In this document: one piece after another, positions 1-10,342 of the stretch
How the letters are laid out: every line of letters starts with the position of its first letter
Numbering within the stretch: position 1 is the first letter of the stretch
Position numbers and translations under genes: made by a program
The notes under the pieces: generated by a model
Seen by the model: only the letters and a program-made list of their open reading frames with translations
What the model was told of the DNA's origin: nothing
Databases searched by the model: none
Assembly: GCF_000002515.2 (NCBI RefSeq)
Contig: NC_006040.1
Coordinates: 806,001-870,000, forward strand
DNA from: Kluyveromyces lactis
Lineage: Eukaryota > Ascomycota > Saccharomycetes > Saccharomycetales > Saccharomycetaceae
Reading direction: 5' to 3'
Length of the DNA stretch: 64,000 nucleotides

Positions 1-1614
1 GTCTTTATCGGTGGCAGAAACGGTTAGGATACCATTAGCATCCAAAGCAAATGTGACCTCAATTTGTGGAACACCTCTTGGGGCTGCTCTAATATCACTT
101 AGCTCGAAATTACCCAATAAGTTGTTATCCTTAACCATAGCTCTTTCACCTTCGTAAACTTGAATTCTAACAGCCTTTTGGTTGTCAACTGCAGTAGAGA
201 AAATTTGAGATTTTTTGGTTGGAATTGCAGTGTTTCTCTTGATCAATGGAGTCATGACACCACCAGTGGTTTCAATACCCAAAGTCAAGGCATTAACGTC
301 TAACAAGACGATATCTTCGACACCTTCTTCACCAGATAAAACACCAGCTTGTACAGCAGCACCGTATGCAACGGCTTCATCTGGGTTGATACCCTTGGAA
401 GCCTTCTTACCGTTAAAGAACTTCTCCAATAGTTGTTGAACCTTTGGAATTCTTGTAGAACCACCGACTAAGACGATGTCATCGATATCTTCCTTTTGTA
501 GACCAGAATCCTTCAAAACCTTTTCTACTGGCTTCAAAGTCTTCTTGAATAGAGCCAAGTTTAATTCTTCGAATTTAGCCCTAGTCAATGTTTCAGAGAA
601 ATCAATACCGTTGAAGAAAGAGTCTATTTCAATACGGGTAGAAGTTTGACTAGACAAAGAACGCTTGGCTTTTTCAGCTTCTCTTTTTAACTTAGCCATG
701 GCTTTATCATTCTTGGTGACGTCCAAGTCATGCTTCTTTTGGAACAGCTGAGCAAAGTGACGGACTAATTTGTAGTCGAAATCTTCACCACCTAAATGAG
801 TGTCACCAGCGGTAGCTTGAACTTCAAAGACACCATTTTCAATAGACAACAAAGATACATCGAAGGTACCACCACCCAAATCATAGACAATAATTTGGTG
901 TTCGTCTTCTGTCTTATCTAAACCATAAGCAATGGCTGCAGCGGTAGGTTCGTTAACGATTCTCAAAATGTTCAAACCAGCAATGGCACCTGCGTCCTTA
1001 GTGGCTTGTCTTTGAGCATCGTTAAAGTAAGCAGGTACAGTGACAACCGCATGAGTAACTTTCTTACCCAAGTAGTCTTCAGCGATTTGCTTCATCTTAC
1101 CCAAAATCATACCAGAGACTTCTTCTGGAGTGAATTCTTTCTTTTCACCCTTCACAGTAACTTCAACATATGGCTTATTGCCCTTGTTAACCACAGTATA
1201 TGGCAAATGCTTGATATCTCTTTGAACCGTTGGATCGTTGTATTGTAGACCAATCAATCTCTTGATATCAAAAATGGTGTTCTTTGGATTAGATGCAGCT
1301 TGGTTCTTAGCAGCATCACCGATCAATCTTTCATCGTCAGTGAATGAAACGTAAGATGGAGTAATTCTGTTACCTTGCTCATTGGCTAGGATTTCAGTTT
1401 TACCATTTTTCATCACAGCAACACAAGAATATGTGGTACCCAAATCGATACCAATAACGGTACCATAATCTTCGTGATCTTCAGCAGCACGAGCTACAAC
1501 TCGCGAGGACTGAGAGCCCGTTAGGGCAATTGGCATTATAACGGCCAAAAGCACATAAAACACGGCTAGTGACGACACTAGCCATCCAACTGAACTTTTC
1601 CTGGCAGAAAACAT
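1..1614 (-). CDS. KAR2: ER Hsp70 chaperone BiP/Kar2 (3' part cut by window edge)
   Basis: This is the lumenal Hsp70 of the endoplasmic reticulum. It drives Sec61-dependent import, folds secretory proteins and restrains Ire1. The first 538 codons are in the window; the rest of the substrate-binding domain, the lid and the retrieval tail lie off the left edge. The ATG at 1614 opens a protein with a basic, then strongly hydrophobic, start (about residues 1-42, signal peptide). It continues into the Hsp70 ATPase core, where the phosphate-1 motif [13 protein letters not shown], the phosphate-2 region [14 protein letters not shown] and the adenosine motif [11 protein letters not shown] can be read. 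The sequence agrees with K. lactis BiP as I remember it; that protein is known to end in DDEL rather than HDEL, which cannot be checked here. The upstream region carries a TATA box and UPR/heat-shock-like sites. Confidence 0.97.
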   Translation of the reverse strand, partial: MFSARKSSVGWLVSSLAVFYVLLAVIMPIALTGSQSSRVVARAAEDHEDYGTVIGIDLGTTYSCVAVMKNGKTEILANEQGNRITPSYVSFTDDERLIGDAAKNQAASNPKNTIFDIKRLIGLQYNDPTVQRDIKHLPYTVVNKGNKPYVEVTVKGEKKEFTPEEVSGMILGKMKQIAEDYLGKKVTHAVVTVPAYFNDAQRQATKDAGAIAGLNILRIVNEPTAAAIAYGLDKTEDEHQIIVYDLGGGTFDVSLLSIENGVFEVQATAGDTHLGGEDFDYKLVRHFAQLFQKKHDLDVTKNDKAMAKLKREAEKAKRSLSSQTSTRIEIDSFFNGIDFSETLTRAKFEELNLALFKKTLKPVEKVLKDSGLQKEDIDDIVLVGGSTRIPKVQQLLEKFFNGKKASKGINPDEAVAYGAAVQAGVLSGEEGVEDIVLLDVNALTLGIETTGGVMTPLIKRNTAIPTKKSQIFSTAVDNQKAVRIQVYEGERAMVKDNNLLGNFELSDIRAAPRGVPQIEVTFALDANGILTVSATDKD

Positions 1615-3202
1615 AATGATCTTTGGTTGATCTTACTATTACTAACTTGAAACTAGTAAAAACTGAACCAGACTTGGATTGATTGATTTTGCTTTCTGAG
1701 TAAAACACTGATAGTTTTATCAACCTTCAAAATTTGAACGAACAAGAAATAAAATGAATACTTATGTGTCTATACTTAAATAAACGAGAAGAATTATTAT
1801 AGGTTTTGGAAATTATACCTGTCCTTTATATATATACGTAACTGTGATATATACGTGTTTCTTCATATTTCCACCAAGATTTTCCTCGAAAATCGATGAA
1901 AATTCACGGAAGAGAAGAACAAGAAGAAAAGTCATTTTGACACGTAAACCATTTATTTCATTTTTTTTTTCTTTTGAGATCTTAGACAGACAATGTCCGC
2001 ACAGAATGAGATATGTTTGTTCCTAACGGTGATGTGTCCATTATACCCTGCCTTCAGTCCCTGAGTACCTGCACTAACGTCACGTTTATCCATGCAGTTG
2101 GCATGATATTTTGGGATCATCAAATGTAGATCACACAGTGTCAAGATTGGACGAGCATAGGGTTTTGGAAAGAATATAATGATGTATTATCGAGCTGGCG
2201 CATACATTACTGTCCTTGGAAAACTGAGTGAAAATGCTTCCATGACGTTCTATTTGGACAAAAGGTCTTAGGACGGGTAACATATATTTCATATGGCTTA
2301 TTTTACCGCACGTGATATGGAAACCTTGAAGTTATGTGTCTTGACATAATGCTCCGGGACCCGTTACCCTTACATTTAGCCTCGGCCACGGTGCCTGATG
2401 TCGAAATATAAACAAGTCTATATGTGTATACCGATAGCTGCTCTGAATTGGGTACTGTGGAGGACGTATGATAACAAGGATACCAGCAACGTTCACATGA
2501 TTCGTCTTGGCTGAATTTTTCAAACCCGGCATGAAAACTATGCAGTCACTTTCACCTTTATCTCGCAATTCATTTTTCATACAGGCTTAAATGATCTGAA
2601 ATTTTAACTGTCTTTTTTTTTTCTTTGGGATTAAAGAGGTACTTGGAAAATATATATAAAAATTATGCTTACAGTTTCAATTGTTCACTTCATCAATATT
2701 TAATACTCAACATGATGTGTGAGATTTGCAATCCTTTTATACCACTAGCATTCCATTAATTTGAAGCTGATATTTTCGATCTAGACCATTCTGTTTTCAT
2801 CATACTATTATCAATAAGGGTGTGTTGGTGTGTTCAAAGAAACCTGGTTTTCTGGCTCGATTTTTTATTAGTTGCACCTATTCAGTTTCTTTGCCTAGTC
2901 TTTTCATTGAAACCTACTGAAAAGTTCAAGTGTGTCTAGTTTGGCTTTTCTGAAAACAGTTAATTGCACTTTATTGCTTAACCATCTTTTTGAGTTCACT
3001 ACCGATTTCAAAACTGCTGTGCTAGTGTGACGGACACATTCCAAGTACAGGTCTTCAATCCATTCTTTTTTGTTCCCCGCACCATTATCAAAATATAAGA
3101 AAGTGATATACTCACCATCTGGACCTACTTCGCTGAACGTGTACTGTCTTCTGATAAATACAATCAAAAAAAAAAAAATATATTACCCAAGTATAACCCC
3201 GC
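1615..3202. other. Intergenic region between KAR2 and SMF2 (divergent promoters)
   Basis: About 1.6 kb separates two divergently transcribed genes. The KAR2-proximal 350 bases hold the promoter elements listed separately. The rest holds A/T tracts and several short open frames of 60-87 codons on both strands. Those frames are low-complexity or lack any family signature, so I do not call genes. A poly-A run lies just before the SMF2 start (about 3167-3178). Confidence 0.6.
1825..1946 (-). promoter_or_regulatory. KAR2 promoter: TATA box, two TACGTG (UPRE-2-like) sites, heat-shock-like core
   Basis: On the KAR2 strand a TATATATATAAA box occupies 1825-1836, about 215 bases before the ATG. Upstream of it are TACGTG on the + strand at 1852-1857 and its reverse complement CACGTA at 1941-1946. 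TACGTG is the known UPRE-2 core bound by Hac1. Between them GAAAATTC at 1898-1905 gives a GAAnnTTC heat-shock-factor core with further GAA units nearby. UPR control of KAR2 is established in yeasts; assigning these particular sites is inference. Confidence 0.5.
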
Positions 3203-4870
3203 ATGTCTTCTTCTCTTCAGTTTAAAAAGGTTGCAGGTAGTGATGGGTCTTCTGCATGGAACACCAATGACCAGCAATATAATGCGTTCGTTCATGAAGG
3301 AGATACTGATACTCCGACTTACGTTAAAACATTCCAAAACTGCGTTCGTATATTGAAGAAGTATGCCAGGTTTGTGGGTCCCGGATTAATGGTTTCCGTT
3401 TCATACATGGACCCGGGGAATTTCAGTACCGCTGTGGCAGCAGGTTCTGCGCACAGATATAAACTTTTATTCTCTGTTCTGGTCACCAATATTCTAGCAG
3501 CATTTTGGCAATGCTTATGTGCTAAGTTAGGTGCCGTCACCGGATTAGATTTGGCTCAAAATTGTAAAAAACATTTACCTCCGACCCTCAATTTGGTTCT
3601 ATACGTGCTAGCTGAAGTGGCGATTATTGCTACTGATCTTGCGGAAGTGGTTGGTACAGCAATCTCCTTGAACATCCTTTTCAAGATCCCGTTGCCACTA
3701 GGTGTCATTTTAACAGTAGTGGATGTCTTGGTTGTGTTATTGGCATACAAGCCTAATGGATCCTTGAAACTTGTACGGTGGTTCGAAGCCTTTGTTTCGT
3801 TACTCGTGTTTGCAACAGTGGTTTGTTTCGCAATCGAGTTATTCTCCGTCCACATCGACTCTGTAGGTGAAGTGTTTAAGGGATTCCTACCGTCAAAAGC
3901 TGTTTTCGAGAGTGATGGTTTGTATCTAAGTTTGGCAATTCTTGGAGCTACAGTTATGCCCCATAGCTTATACCTCGGATCAGGTGTTGTTCAACCAAGA
4001 TTAAGGGATTACGACATCAAACAGGGACATTACATTCCATCACAAAATGATGAAGATAATAACCATGATAATTACAAACCTTCTATCGATGCAATCCACG
4101 ACACATTAAATTACACAATGGCTGAATTATTGGTTTCATTATTTACTGTTGCCCTATTTGTTAACTGTTCGATCCTAATTGTAGCTGGTGCCACTCTATA
4201 CGGGGTAACTTCAAACAATGCGCACGAAGCAGATCTTTTCTCCATCTATAATCTATTATCAGAAACTCTTTCAAAGACTGCTGGTACAATTTTTGTCTTG
4301 GCCTTACTATTCTCTGGGCAATCTGCAGGTATTGTGTGTACTCTAAGTGGACAAATGGTCTCGGAAGGATTCTTAAATTGGACTGTTGCTCCAGCATTAA
4401 GGCGTGCATTGACGCGTGTTGTTGCTATAACACCATGTTTGATTTTAGTATTGGTGGCCGGTAGAAACGGTTTATCAGGGGCTCTCAATGCCTCACAGGT
4501 GGTTCTCTCGTTACTATTACCATTTGTGAGTGCTCCATTGATTTACTTCACTAGTAATAAAAACATTATGAGAGTTCCTTGGGCTATAGATTGTTCTCAA
4601 GAACCGTCAAACTTATTTGCATTACAGAATTTGTCTTCCAGTAACTTAGCCACAGATGATGCTACCGTTATTGCTCATGATACTGATGATGAGGTGGACG
4701 CTCATCTAATTAATTCCCCTGAACCTCTATCAGATGAGTCTGTTCATTACAAAGATTTCAGTAACAGCATTTTCACTACGGTTGTTGCTGTCATTGTATG
4801 GATCTTCATCTCCGGTTTGAATTTCTATTTACTAATATCTTTTGCTAACGGTCAGGACGTCCATTTGTAG
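3203..4870 (+). CDS. SMF2: NRAMP-family manganese transporter Smf2
   Basis: Proton-coupled divalent-metal transporter. In S. cerevisiae Smf2 works in intracellular vesicles to supply manganese for mitochondrial Sod2 and Golgi glycosyltransferases. The 555-residue protein matches the family length and has about 11-12 hydrophobic segments. The TM1 metal-binding motif DPGN is at residues 70-73 and the TM6 motif MPHS at 252-255. A hydrophilic loop follows (about 265-300), and a second hydrophilic stretch precedes the last membrane segment. I choose Smf2 over Smf1/Smf3 because long stretches of TM1-TM3 and the last three residues (VHL) agree with S. cerevisiae Smf2 as I remember it. It stands alone on its strand, divergent from KAR2. 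Smf2 levels are known to be set by Bsd2-dependent vacuolar sorting rather than by transcription. Confidence 0.94.
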   Translation: MSSSLQFKKVAGSDGSSAWNTNDQQYNAFVHEGDTDTPTYVKTFQNCVRILKKYARFVGPGLMVSVSYMDPGNFSTAVAAGSAHRYKLLFSVLVTNILAAFWQCLCAKLGAVTGLDLAQNCKKHLPPTLNLVLYVLAEVAIIATDLAEVVGTAISLNILFKIPLPLGVILTVVDVLVVLLAYKPNGSLKLVRWFEAFVSLLVFATVVCFAIELFSVHIDSVGEVFKGFLPSKAVFESDGLYLSLAILGATVMPHSLYLGSGVVQPRLRDYDIKQGHYIPSQNDEDNNHDNYKPSIDAIHDTLNYTMAELLVSLFTVALFVNCSILIVAGATLYGVTSNNAHEADLFSIYNLLSETLSKTAGTIFVLALLFSGQSAGIVCTLSGQMVSEGFLNWTVAPALRRALTRVVAITPCLILVLVAGRNGLSGALNASQVVLSLLLPFVSAPLIYFTSNKNIMRVPWAIDCSQEPSNLFALQNLSSSNLATDDATVIAHDTDDEVDAHLINSPEPLSDESVHYKDFSNSIFTTVVAVIVWIFISGLNFYLLISFANGQDVHL

Positions 4871-5233
4871 AGTGATTATTTCTTTCATACTAAAAATTAA
4901 AAGATATATATATATAAATGCATAGAATATTAGTCAAATTTCACATACTGTACGTATTATTACTGGCAACATTACTCCACCAGTATTTTCATCGAGGAAG
5001 CTTACCATATTTGTTTTAATATACATCATCCATCATGGTACCTTACTTTAAAAGATTTGACCTGTCTCTGACACATTTATTTTTCAAATCTGCGTTTCAA
5101 GGTAAATTTCTTGTGATCTTCGTGTCAATTTAGATCATTCTTTTAAGAAAAGTAAATTAAATAATAAACAAAAACCTTGGGATTAAGTTTAAGCCACTTT
5201 AATGAAAGTTAAGGACATCAAGAGGATTCTTTT
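4871..5233. other. SMF2 3' region and FYV8 promoter
   Basis: A 363-base tandem-gene spacer. Apart from the SMF2 polyadenylation-type TA tract and A-rich sequence before FYV8 (near 5140-5170) I see no distinct element. Confidence 0.5.
4905..4918 (+). terminator. Probable polyadenylation efficiency element of SMF2
   Basis: TATATATATATAAA lies 35 bases after the SMF2 stop codon. It contains overlapping TAYRTA units, the known yeast 3'-end efficiency element. The call rests only on motif and position. Confidence 0.4.
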
Positions 5234-7696
5234 ATGGACGACATAGCAAGGCAACACTATCAGGATAACGCGAAAATGAGTGATAACATTACTAGGCATA
5301 AGTCCCAGAGATGGGTTAGCGCGTCAAAGGCAAACTATGACGGTGCTGATTGGGATGCCTATTCATCTAATTCTGAGGATGAGGGCCTAACGAATAATAT
5401 TCCGCAACTACCACAGGTAAATATTCCTGAATCTAACAACATTGCAAAATCTAGCTCACCTGATCCATCAATTGGCACCTGCCTAAGATCTGACTCTCTG
5501 AATACATCTGTAAGATCAGGAAATAAATCTGTCAATGATGATCTAGATTCTCTAATGCATCAAATATCTCAAGAGATGACTGCAAAAGATGAGGACGTTA
5601 ACAATACCAGTGATCCAGAGGATGAAGATGATGCAGAATTGAAGGTATCGAAGACTGGCTATTTTGCCGCATACGTAAACGATGAAGATACGGATGACAG
5701 AGAATCTGTTAAAAGTGATATAGAATCGGCCAAGCTAGCTGAATCTGCTACGGAGATTAACAAAACAGATAATGCGAAAGCAGAATCGGTTAGTGAAGTT
5801 GAGTCTGTAGCAGAATCAGTTAAGAGAGCTAAGGTTGAAGTTGAACCTGTCCAGATTGTGAATGTTGGGGAAGAATCCTTTAAGGGAGATGATTCTGAAG
5901 CAGAGTCGGTTAAAAGAGCTGATGTTGAAGTGGAACCTTTCAAGATAGTCAGTGCAGAGGAAGAACCCCTTAAAGGAGATGATACCGAAGTAGAACTTTT
6001 CAAGAATGCTGCTTCTGAAGTAGAAACTAGCCAAATATCAGTGGAGTTGCAAGACGAAATGATTGACCCAACAACTGAAATTCCTTCTAGAATACAGGGT
6101 GATGTTGCAATTTCAGATGACAAAGGCAGTAAAGACGCGGTAGATGAAGATAACTGGTCCAAATCAGACAGTCATCCAGAATCAATTGGAAGTCAAGATA
6201 AAGAAGAGATGCCTCCAAGTTCTATTAATAGTCTTCCGTCAGAATCCCAGTTGTCTATTCAACACTCAAAAGAAGGAGACAGCAATGATTCTGATTCACT
6301 GCTAAATGGTTATGGTTCAGAACCAAGTTTGATGAAAGACAATGCGTCGCCTGTAAAGCTTCGTAAAACATCCAAAACAGACCTGTCATATCACGACGGG
6401 TATTCATCAGAGTCTTCTGGCGAAGAGAAGGAACGTGCTATTTCCGAAGTTAGCCTGGGACAGTATGTTGTTCATTCTGCAGAATCTTTTAAATTCAGAA
6501 ACCCTGTCAGGAACTCTGTTCTCGATTCAAGCGATGATGACATAGATTATACTGATGAGGATGGAGATTTAGAAGTCACTAAAAGTGGCTATTTCGCTGC
6601 GATGGTTGATGAGGACAAGGAAATCGACGATTCAGATAGGCATACATTGAATAACAACGATACAGATGGACTGACAGCTGATAGCGATGTTAATTCGATA
6701 ACGGAGAGCGTAACGAAACGATTGAGTCAATCCTCTATAACCCAATCGGACGTTCCAGATCAGAATTCTGAAAATGACGTCGGAGGATATTCTGACAGCT
6801 CTGAAGACGAGGAAGACGGCCCACAGAAATTAGCATTCTCAACCAGGGAGTCAATCAATCTAGGCAAGTGGAAACCAGACACCGATGCATTCCGATCTGG
6901 TTTTGTTACTGAGACCATCGATATCAACAATCCTCCCGAAGGATACACCGTAAATGAGGACGGGGAAATTGTTGAAGTGAACAAAAACACAACATCCAAT
7001 ATTCAACGCAATTCATCGGTAGCATCAGACGGAGAAAGTCAATTTAATGCTTTTCCACATGACGTTGCATCAGATGATGACGACCTCAAGACGATTGCTG
7101 ACACTAAAACAATTTATGACAATCAAACCATATATAACGTTCCTGCTCTGATTGCCAATAATGCATCTGCTCCGGCTCTCCCTACGAACATACAAATTAC
7201 CAATGAATCTACTGACTACGTTTCTAGTAACGATACTATATTCAAACACGTGAACGGTGAAGCTCCAAAAGGTGAATCAAAATTAAAAGAAGCATTCAGT
7301 TCTGAAGGAGATGAAATTCCATCAGTGGTTCACCAGTCAACTGTCCCGAATCTAGACTTGGTCAAGCTTTTAAGCAGTAATGAGCTTCACTCCCAAAAAC
7401 TAAAAAAATTAAACAATTACAAGGAACAATTAAAAGAATATGACTCCGGACTCCAGAGCTGGATCCAATATGCTTTGAAGTCTTCTACCACATCTGATAA
7501 GGATTTTATCTTCAAAGACTACAAAGTCAATAAACATGTTCAAGATGCTTATGCTCAAGCGGATATTTTGAGTAAAAAGAACAGCGTCGCAAATACGGTG
7601 AACCAAAATGTTACACATTTGAAGAAGAAGATGTTTTCTAGCAGCATGAGAGAAAAATCTAAGGGGTTATTCTCATCTATAGGTAAAAAATTGTAG
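5234..7696 (+). CDS. FYV8: Fyv8-like acidic, largely disordered protein
   Basis: Its 820 residues match the length of S. cerevisiae Fyv8 (YGR196C, 817 aa), whose null mutant is sensitive to K1 killer toxin and whose molecular role is not known. The head-to-tail neighbour SKI6 (YGR195W) is also its neighbour in S. cerevisiae, which is the main reason for the name. The protein is rich in Ser, Asp and Glu. Near the start is WVSASKANYDGADWDAY (about residues 28-45). The motif KxGYFAAxV occurs twice, once near residues 140-147 and once near 449-456. Codons 195-269 contain a 30-residue tandem repeat. The last 120 residues look more ordered and end in GLFSSIGKKL. I see no signal peptide, membrane segment or catalytic domain. 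Confidence 0.85.
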   Translation: MDDIARQHYQDNAKMSDNITRHKSQRWVSASKANYDGADWDAYSSNSEDEGLTNNIPQLPQVNIPESNNIAKSSSPDPSIGTCLRSDSLNTSVRSGNKSVNDDLDSLMHQISQEMTAKDEDVNNTSDPEDEDDAELKVSKTGYFAAYVNDEDTDDRESVKSDIESAKLAESATEINKTDNAKAESVSEVESVAESVKRAKVEVEPVQIVNVGEESFKGDDSEAESVKRADVEVEPFKIVSAEEEPLKGDDTEVELFKNAASEVETSQISVELQDEMIDPTTEIPSRIQGDVAISDDKGSKDAVDEDNWSKSDSHPESIGSQDKEEMPPSSINSLPSESQLSIQHSKEGDSNDSDSLLNGYGSEPSLMKDNASPVKLRKTSKTDLSYHDGYSSESSGEEKERAISEVSLGQYVVHSAESFKFRNPVRNSVLDSSDDDIDYTDEDGDLEVTKSGYFAAMVDEDKEIDDSDRHTLNNNDTDGLTADSDVNSITESVTKRLSQSSITQSDVPDQNSENDVGGYSDSSEDEEDGPQKLAFSTRESINLGKWKPDTDAFRSGFVTETIDINNPPEGYTVNEDGEIVEVNKNTTSNIQRNSSVASDGESQFNAFPHDVASDDDDLKTIADTKTIYDNQTIYNVPALIANNASAPALPTNIQITNESTDYVSSNDTIFKHVNGEAPKGESKLKEAFSSEGDEIPSVVHQSTVPNLDLVKLLSSNELHSQKLKKLNNYKEQLKEYDSGLQSWIQYALKSSTTSDKDFIFKDYKVNKHVQDAYAQADILSKKNSVANTVNQNVTHLKKKMFSSSMREKSKGLFSSIGKKL
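5816..6040 (+). repeat. 90-bp in-frame minisatellite inside FYV8, about 2.5 copies
   Basis: Units begin at 5816, 5906 and 5996, exactly 90 bases apart, encoding SVKRAKVEVEP..., SVKRADVEVEP... and a decayed third unit LFKNAASEVE. Because the period is a multiple of three, unit gain or loss keeps the frame. Divergence between units shows the expansion is not very recent. Confidence 0.85.
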
Positions 7697-7772
7697 TTAA
7701 AGGCAAGATCCGAATTGTAGAATGCATTTATGTTTACATGTTATGTGAAGTTTATAATTAATGGTTTAAAAA

Positions 7773-8510
7773 TCAATTCGAAGAGTTTTCAACTCTTGTT
7801 TTTCCATGCTTTCTAAGCTCCTTATCCATTAAATCTCTAATTCTGTGAGTGCCTGCTATTCCGATGGCCATGACACTCTCAAGTCTATCCAAAGGCACTT
7901 TATCTTCCACCATTAATAAAGATAATTTTTCTGATTTACCAATTGTGCCTATGGTAACACTGCTCATTGCATTTTCCTCAAGCGAGTTAAGGTCTAGTAG
8001 TGGTGTAGTATCATAAAGTCCCACTGAAACCCCGCTTACAAAATCATACATTGCGATACCAGCATCTATCAGAGCCAATGTTATTCCATTAAGCATTGCC
8101 CCAAGAATCCCACCATCTAACTGTAGAGCATGAACTTGAACGTCAATTGACGTACGAGGATAGAGATGAAGCATCAAGTTCTTTTCAAATGTACGCACTA
8201 ACGAAGCTTGCCATTCTAAGGTTCTTCTTTCATTCTTATGGCTTGATTTGCTTCTTTCCATCTTGGCAAACTTCGTTAAGTTAATAGTAACGGATAAAGT
8301 AGCTTGTTTCGTATTGACTTGTGACCTCGAGGATGGTTCTTGAGGACCAGCAACTAATGTGATAATCTTATTGTTACCTTGTTCCAAGTACGAGGATCCA
8401 TCTGCAGCATTCGGGTGAGTGTTGATGGAACAGTTGAAACTTCTTAGCTCATTCCAACGACGACCATCGACACGCAATCCCTCTGGAGAATATATTTCAA
8501 AACGTGACAT
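7773..8510 (-). CDS. SKI6: RNA exosome ring subunit Ski6/Rrp41
   Basis: RNase PH-fold subunit of the six-member ring of the nuclear and cytoplasmic exosome, which degrades and trims RNA 3'-5'. The ring itself is known to be catalytically dead in eukaryotes, activity coming from Dis3 and Rrp6. The 245 residues match yeast Ski6 (246). The opening MSRFEIYSPEGLRVDGRRWNE and the core segments HPNAADGSSYLEQGNNKII and LALIDAGIAMYDFVSGVSVG are hallmark Rrp41 sequence. It is convergent with FYV8, with only 76 bases between stop codons, the same pairing as YGR195W/YGR196C. A PAC-like TCGATGAG lies 103-110 bases upstream of the ATG (8613-8620), in keeping with ribosome-biogenesis-type control. Confidence 0.97.
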   Translation of the reverse strand: MSRFEIYSPEGLRVDGRRWNELRSFNCSINTHPNAADGSSYLEQGNNKIITLVAGPQEPSSRSQVNTKQATLSVTINLTKFAKMERSKSSHKNERRTLEWQASLVRTFEKNLMLHLYPRTSIDVQVHALQLDGGILGAMLNGITLALIDAGIAMYDFVSGVSVGLYDTTPLLDLNSLEENAMSSVTIGTIGKSEKLSLLMVEDKVPLDRLESVMAIGIAGTHRIRDLMDKELRKHGKTRVENSSN

Positions 8511-8828
8511 TATGTTACTCTGTTAGTTAAAGTGGGTTTTCCTACACGCTAGCTGGAGGGGCTAATTTCAATCTGACAGCCTCTGCTTTGAATGTACTTC
8601 TTCTAGTAGATGTCGATGAGCTCATATTTCACTTGTAAGATTCAAAACTTGAATACTTTTTTTTTTTCAAATTCTATTTCAATAATCAGTATGAAGAAAA
8701 CAGCAGCGAGTGAATCTGACAACGGATATGAAATTGGATGAACGGAATGGAACATCAAAATACTCGTCAGGACTTCGATCGTGGCTTTGAAAATGTCACA
8801 GTACGCTACAGTATATGCTAAGTTAAAA
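8511..8828. other. SKI6 promoter and GPI14 3' region
   Basis: A 318-base spacer between two minus-strand genes. It holds the PAC-like octamer TCGATGAG at 8613-8620 (7 of 8 bases of GCGATGAG) and a poly-T tract near 8660. An 84-codon open frame across the GPI14 end looks like chance. Confidence 0.5.
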
Positions 8829-10037
8829 TTATATATTCTTCTTATGTTGATTGTCTTGGAATGACGTTCTGGATTTGATGTCAGTGATAAAGACACCGAG
8901 TAGATAGACGTTGATGAGGAAAAACACTATATTGCCAAAGAATAAGTTGGGGAAAAATACATTTTGGCCTTTGAATTCAAGTAGATATGCTTGTGAAAGC
9001 CATACGGCTTGAGACAATATCCATAAAAATATACAGACCACACCTTTTCTCCATGTAATGGTTGTATTTGCGAAATAAAATGGGGATAATACCAAATACC
9101 AAATGAAATATTGAGAAGTGCATACTTTATTGAAAGTAACGAATGCGTATGTTTGTACGAATAGGACATTCATTAAATTTTCGAACGTCTGTGATTTCCA
9201 CAATAGATAAGGTAGTACTGCACATAGTGTCAATTGAGGAACGAATGCCAGCTTAGATAGTTCGATAGATTGGGAAAGATGAATACCAGCAGATTCTAAG
9301 AGTAAGACCAGGTTCCAAATCGAAAAATTGTGTCTGTGGTCTGTTCTCGTGAGATGGTACATGTACGAGTGTTCGATAAATTCGCTCCCGTAAAGCTTGT
9401 ACATGAAATACGTCGGCGCAGTTATGCCGATTAGCGTCGATATCCCTATCATGAACAATCGCCAAATGCAGTTTCTATTGTGACTCGACAACAAGAGATA
9501 TATTCCGATCGGTAGCGCATAGATTATCGGATAGATCTTGAAATGAATCGATAACCCATAGAAAAGTCCTGAAATAAGTAACCTGTCTCTTTTCAAAAAG
9601 TATAAAGCACATATGATCAAAAAACATAAAACCGATTCAGCGTTTCCTCGAGTACTTATCGTTATAACAATCGGGTTCAATAACCAAATAGAAGCTAGAA
9701 TTAGCTGTTTTGTCAATTGACATGAACCTTGTAATAGTTTTATGATCATCACACCTGTAATGAGATCAAATAAAACAAAGAAGACTTTCCCCATATGAAT
9801 CCACTTTAGATAATAATTGGGTAGTAACAAGAAGCTCAATAAAGGTGTGTACCTGTATGTATCACGCAAATAAGGGGATTGTCCATTGTTAACGTAACCA
9901 GCTGCATCATGAAAGACAAAGTAATCGATATCAGTATATTTAACGTCAAAATGCGAGTCTTGGAAAATACCGTAAGAAAAGAATCCAATTCGAAGTAGTA
10001 AAGAGACTGTTAATAATAAGATTACTTTTCTATGCAT
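8829..10037 (-). CDS. GPI14: GPI mannosyltransferase I, catalytic subunit (PIG-M/Gpi14)
   Basis: ER multipass glycosyltransferase that adds the first alpha-1,4 mannose, from dolichol-phosphate-mannose, to the GPI precursor. Its 402 residues match S. cerevisiae Gpi14 (403). A hydrophobic N-terminal segment (about 5-23) is followed by a lumenal loop with the DxD motif (D36-I-D38, in YTDIDYFVFHDA), the usual GT50 signature. The segment AAGYVNNGQSPYLRDTYRYTP and about ten further membrane segments fill the rest. It is divergent from the PEX39-like gene, the same arrangement as YJR012C/YJR013W. Confidence 0.95.
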   Translation of the reverse strand: MHRKVILLLTVSLLLRIGFFSYGIFQDSHFDVKYTDIDYFVFHDAAGYVNNGQSPYLRDTYRYTPLLSFLLLPNYYLKWIHMGKVFFVLFDLITGVMIIKLLQGSCQLTKQLILASIWLLNPIVITISTRGNAESVLCFLIICALYFLKRDRLLISGLFYGLSIHFKIYPIIYALPIGIYLLLSSHNRNCIWRLFMIGISTLIGITAPTYFMYKLYGSEFIEHSYMYHLTRTDHRHNFSIWNLVLLLESAGIHLSQSIELSKLAFVPQLTLCAVLPYLLWKSQTFENLMNVLFVQTYAFVTFNKVCTSQYFIWYLVLSPFYFANTTITWRKGVVCIFLWILSQAVWLSQAYLLEFKGQNVFFPNLFFGNIVFFLINVYLLGVFITDIKSRTSFQDNQHKKNI

Positions 10038-10342
10038 TTCCTGTTAGTAAAATGGCGGGCTTCAAGCAAGCAAGCAGTCGTTATGATCTTCAGATATGAT
10101 TTTATTGTTCGAAATGTGGTTCCCCAAGGTTGGTATGTAATGCCAAAATCATGGCATTATGTTGAAAAAGTACAATTTAAATATAAAGTCACTTAAAGGT
10201 TTCTCGGAGAATCAAAGATGATTATAAGTAAGATGGGAAACCGATGAAGAGAACACCTAAATCGTCAAGGAGCGCAGTTGGTTTGAAAGTTTTGCCTACT
10301 TTTCACTAGGATCCACCAAAGTGGAACTATTTTAATTAAATC
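10038..10342. promoter_or_regulatory. Divergent promoter region of GPI14 and the PEX39-like gene
   Basis: A 305-base spacer between the two ATGs. I see A/T-rich stretches (for example around 10175-10195) but no motif I would name. Confidence 0.4.

Noticed and set aside
1640-1646. TACTAAC, the yeast intron branch-point sequence, upstream of KAR2
   Set aside because: It is on the opposite strand to KAR2 transcription and no GTATGT donor with a coding exon accompanies it.
5659-6162. 167-codon open frame antisense to FYV8
   Set aside because: A shadow of the acidic, repeat-rich FYV8 coding region; Ser-rich composition is what reversed Asp/Glu/Ser codons give.
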